Made by a program: the position numbers and the translations under genes. 64,000 nt of DNA from Psoroptes ovis (lineage: Eukaryota; Arthropoda; Arachnida; Sarcoptiformes; Psoroptidae). The stretch covers positions 186,001-250,000 of the forward strand of contig PQWQ01000036.1 in NCBI GenBank assembly GCA_002943765.1, read 5' to 3'. Shown piece after piece: positions 61,727-64,000 of the stretch; the first letter of the stretch is position 1; each line of letters opens with the position of its first letter. A model generated the notes under the pieces. It ran no database searches, was not told the DNA's origin, and saw nothing but the letters and a program-made list of their open reading frames with translations.

Positions 61727-64000
61727 TCAATCCAAATCATAGAGTTGTTGTTGTTGATCGTCATTATTATCATACAATGAATTGGATATCAAATTTTTTT
61801 GGAGTAATGTTGAGTTCCACAAGGTCAATGTTTGATGATAAGATTTGTCTATCCATTGATTACATTTCGTATCATATCTCTGCATAAAAAATGAGAAAAT
61901 TGAAAAATTTTTATTTCAGTCAAAAAAATTGTTGCAATATTGGAATAATAAAATCAAAATAATAATTATAACTGAAATCATAATGGACAAATATTTTTGT
62001 TAGTTTTTGTTTGTTAAAATAAAAATAATGTCCAAAGAAAAAAAACTTATTACGAGACCTGAATTGTGTTATTGTTGCTTAAAGATCTATCTAACGAGAA
62101 TGGAATGCCATGTTATCATAAATAAATTATTTGATTTGATCAAAGTGAGAAAGAAATTAGAAAAATTTCATTATTTTTTCAGTTATTTGCTGTTGTTGTC
62201 ATTTAAAATTAATAGGCATTTCATTCATTTGCAGTTGATGAGCATTTTTGAAGGGACATAAGTGTGAATTTCGATATTGATTTTTTGTTGATGAAAAAAG
62301 AATTCATCACAATTATTTGTGTGATGACATTTTCATCATTCAAATATTTTTGCCATCGCAAAAGTTTGTCCATCAAAATGATAATAACTGAGAGAATAAT
62401 AATAAATTTCTATCATTCAAAACCTCATTCAAACCGTTTATGATGCATTGAAATTTCATTTTTATTCATTTTCGAGTGTATTGCTCTCTCTCTCTCTCTC
62501 TCTCTTTTTCTCTGACAACCATTTCAAAATATGATGCTTTTCTTCAATATTTTCATTATTCTCAATTTTTATCATTTTTCCAAATTGGAATTCTTGTCAA
62601 TTTTTTTCTGGCAAATTTTCTTTGATCAGAAAAAGTGTTCATAAAAAAAATGTTTTTCAATTCAAGAATTTTTCAATTTAGTAAAACAAGAAAAATAGCA
62701 AACATTACATTACCTTATTGAATTCATGGAATAATTCAATTTCATGATGAAACCATTCGGTGCCGAAATTTAGCAAAGAATTTTCAACATTATCAATAAG
62801 AAAATCTATTGTTGAATTGAAAGTTGTTATTTCATTTGTATGGTTTAATCCATTCGATTGTTTTGCTTCATCTATCGAATAATCATTGATTGATTTACGA
62901 CTATGCTGCCGATAATGTTTGAAATAATTTATGGCAATTGGTTGTATACTTTCGTACTGGAATCGACCTTTGATCATTAAAAAAATAAGAATCAAATTGA
63001 TTAATGTTTATTCGTAACATTAATACAATTACTCACTCTCTAATTCGACACTATTTTTCCATATTAAATTATTCATCATTGATTCAATATTTGTGTTTAT
63101 ATTAAAACTAATTTTAATGAATTTGATTTCTTCGTTTGATGACTGATTTTCTTTGTGATTCAAATTTGACAAGAACATGAATTTGATCAATAGATTAATG
63201 TTCATGGTTTTTGCGTAGAATAATTGATGTGGATAATATTGATTCCATAAAATAATTGTCGGTAAATTCAATTTTAATTGGACATCATTATTCTTGCCCA
63301 AATCATTATTAATTGATGAGAAATTCATATTGAAAACATCAATTATTTGCCCTTTGTAATTATTGAAATCAATCTGTATGAATTGATTACTATCATTTAT
63401 GAATGCTTGATGCACATTTAAATATCCAACTGTCAATTGGTTGTTGTGATTGAAACCATCAGCCGATGATACATTCAAGTTGAATGAATATTTGGTTGAT
63501 AAAAATTTCAACCGGTCATAATTGCTTGATTTGAATAATTTAGGAATTTGTATTGATTTGATGACAATTATTTCAAAGAGATCATTGCCAATTTTTTGTA
63601 CATAATCACAATTTACAGTATTCAATTCATTCAAACAATAATCAAAACTCAATGAATCAAAATTTTGCCTACTTTTGTACTGATTCAAATATTTCTTCGA
63701 TTTACCATTGACTTTTTTATCAAAGTATTCAATTATTAAACGATGTAAACAATTATTGCTTGAATTTCTTCATTATATTGGCAAAGTATTGATTTAATTT
63801 AAATATTAAAAATTTTTCAAACAAAAAAGAATAAACTTACCGCAAATTATCAGCGAAAATTTGATCTAAATTATTGAATTCATATTTGGGCCAAGATTTA
63901 TCATCCTGTTCAAATGGCTGTAATTTGGATTGATGATTCAAGTAGTCGATCAATAATTGTAGTATTTCTTGCCGTATACGGCATGAATGATGAGATGTTT
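61727..64000 (-). CDS. Unrecognised protein, 3' part of a minus-strand gene
   Basis: Exons on the minus strand: 64000-63841 (continues past the window edge), 63758-63037, 62967-62714 and 61879-61727. All have GT-AG junctions and a continuous frame, giving 428 visible residues. The end is DNNDDQQQQLYDLD then TGA at 61729-61727. Recognisable pieces are CRIRQEILQLLIDYLNHQSK, CLHRLIIEYFDKKVNGKSKK, CLNELNTVNCDYVQKIGNDL, LTVGYLNVHQAFINDSNQFI, LNLPTIILWNQYYPHQLFYA and FGTEWFHHEIELFHEFNKRY. The middle looks beta-rich with several N-x-S/T sites, which would suit an extracellular or lumenal protein, but no membrane helix is obvious and the family is unknown to me. The N-terminus and start lie to the right of the window. 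Confidence 0.7.
61880..62713 (-). other. Last intron of the minus-strand gene
   Basis: The donor GTAATG (minus) follows FHEFNK and the acceptor TGCAG precedes RYDTKCNQW, in phase 0. It contains a (CT)n microsatellite at about 62483-62505. A plus-strand open frame starting at ATG 62028 (ELCYCCLKIYL) has no other support. Confidence 0.75.
62483..62505. repeat. (CT)n microsatellite
   Basis: About 11 uninterrupted CT dinucleotides, continuing into a T/C-rich tract. Confidence 0.9.

Noticed and set aside
62028..62261. Plus-strand frame MSKEKKLITRPELCYCCLKI
   Set aside because: It lies in an intron of the minus-strand gene. The CC pair is suggestive, but the rest does not fit a cystine knot or any known domain.
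1..64000. tRNA or rRNA genes
   Set aside because: By eye I found no GGTTCGAATCC-type T-arm or cloverleaf and no GC-rich rRNA-like block outside coding sequence. A covariance-model search would be needed to be sure.

Overview
The window is nuclear DNA of a small, very AT-rich animal genome. The signs are spliced genes with introns mostly of 50-90 bp, metazoan-only families (a Kirre/Neph adhesion receptor, an activin-type TGF-beta ligand, Smaug), and proteins full of Asn, Asp, Ser, His and Gln runs coded by AAT/GAT/CAT triplets. An arthropod, most likely an acariform mite, fits best. This placement is inference; no marker gene settles it.

Layout. Positions 1192-10482 (+) hold the 3' part of a Kirre/Neph-like immunoglobulin cell-adhesion gene, with its 5' exons outside the window. 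10483-21481 has no convincing gene but carries several copies of a tiny mariner-like element. 21482-25390 (+) is a three-exon gene of unrecognised family, 752 aa, with a probable GC-AG intron. 28071-29310 (+) holds two small tentative spliced genes. 31049-42197 (+) is a compact head-to-tail cluster: Smaug (mRNA repressor), NFU1 (mitochondrial iron-sulfur carrier) and a TPR/Megator-like nuclear-pore coiled-coil protein, separated by only 275 and 210 bp. 44156-45624 (+) is the 5' part of an activin/inhibin-beta-like ligand whose last exon(s) I could not find. 50500-55950 is a large 44-bp satellite array. 61727-64000 (-) is the 3' part of an unrecognised gene running in from the right edge.

Besides the genes, the most distinctive content is repetitive. 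First, at least eight copies of a ~80-bp near-perfect palindrome with TA target-site duplications and mariner-like ends (TTAGGTTGTCCG...), in two sequence subfamilies and both orientations. Second, a 160-bp inverted-repeat element in a Kirre intron. Third, the 44-bp satellite, built of two monomer types with 705-bp and 1762-bp higher-order periods, nearly identical between copies, and closed at its right end by an inverted monomer.

The genes do not form a pathway; their neighbourhood is simple gene packing. Exon models were made by hand from GT-AG signals, reading phase and remembered family similarity. Every listed model with several exons keeps a continuous reading frame.
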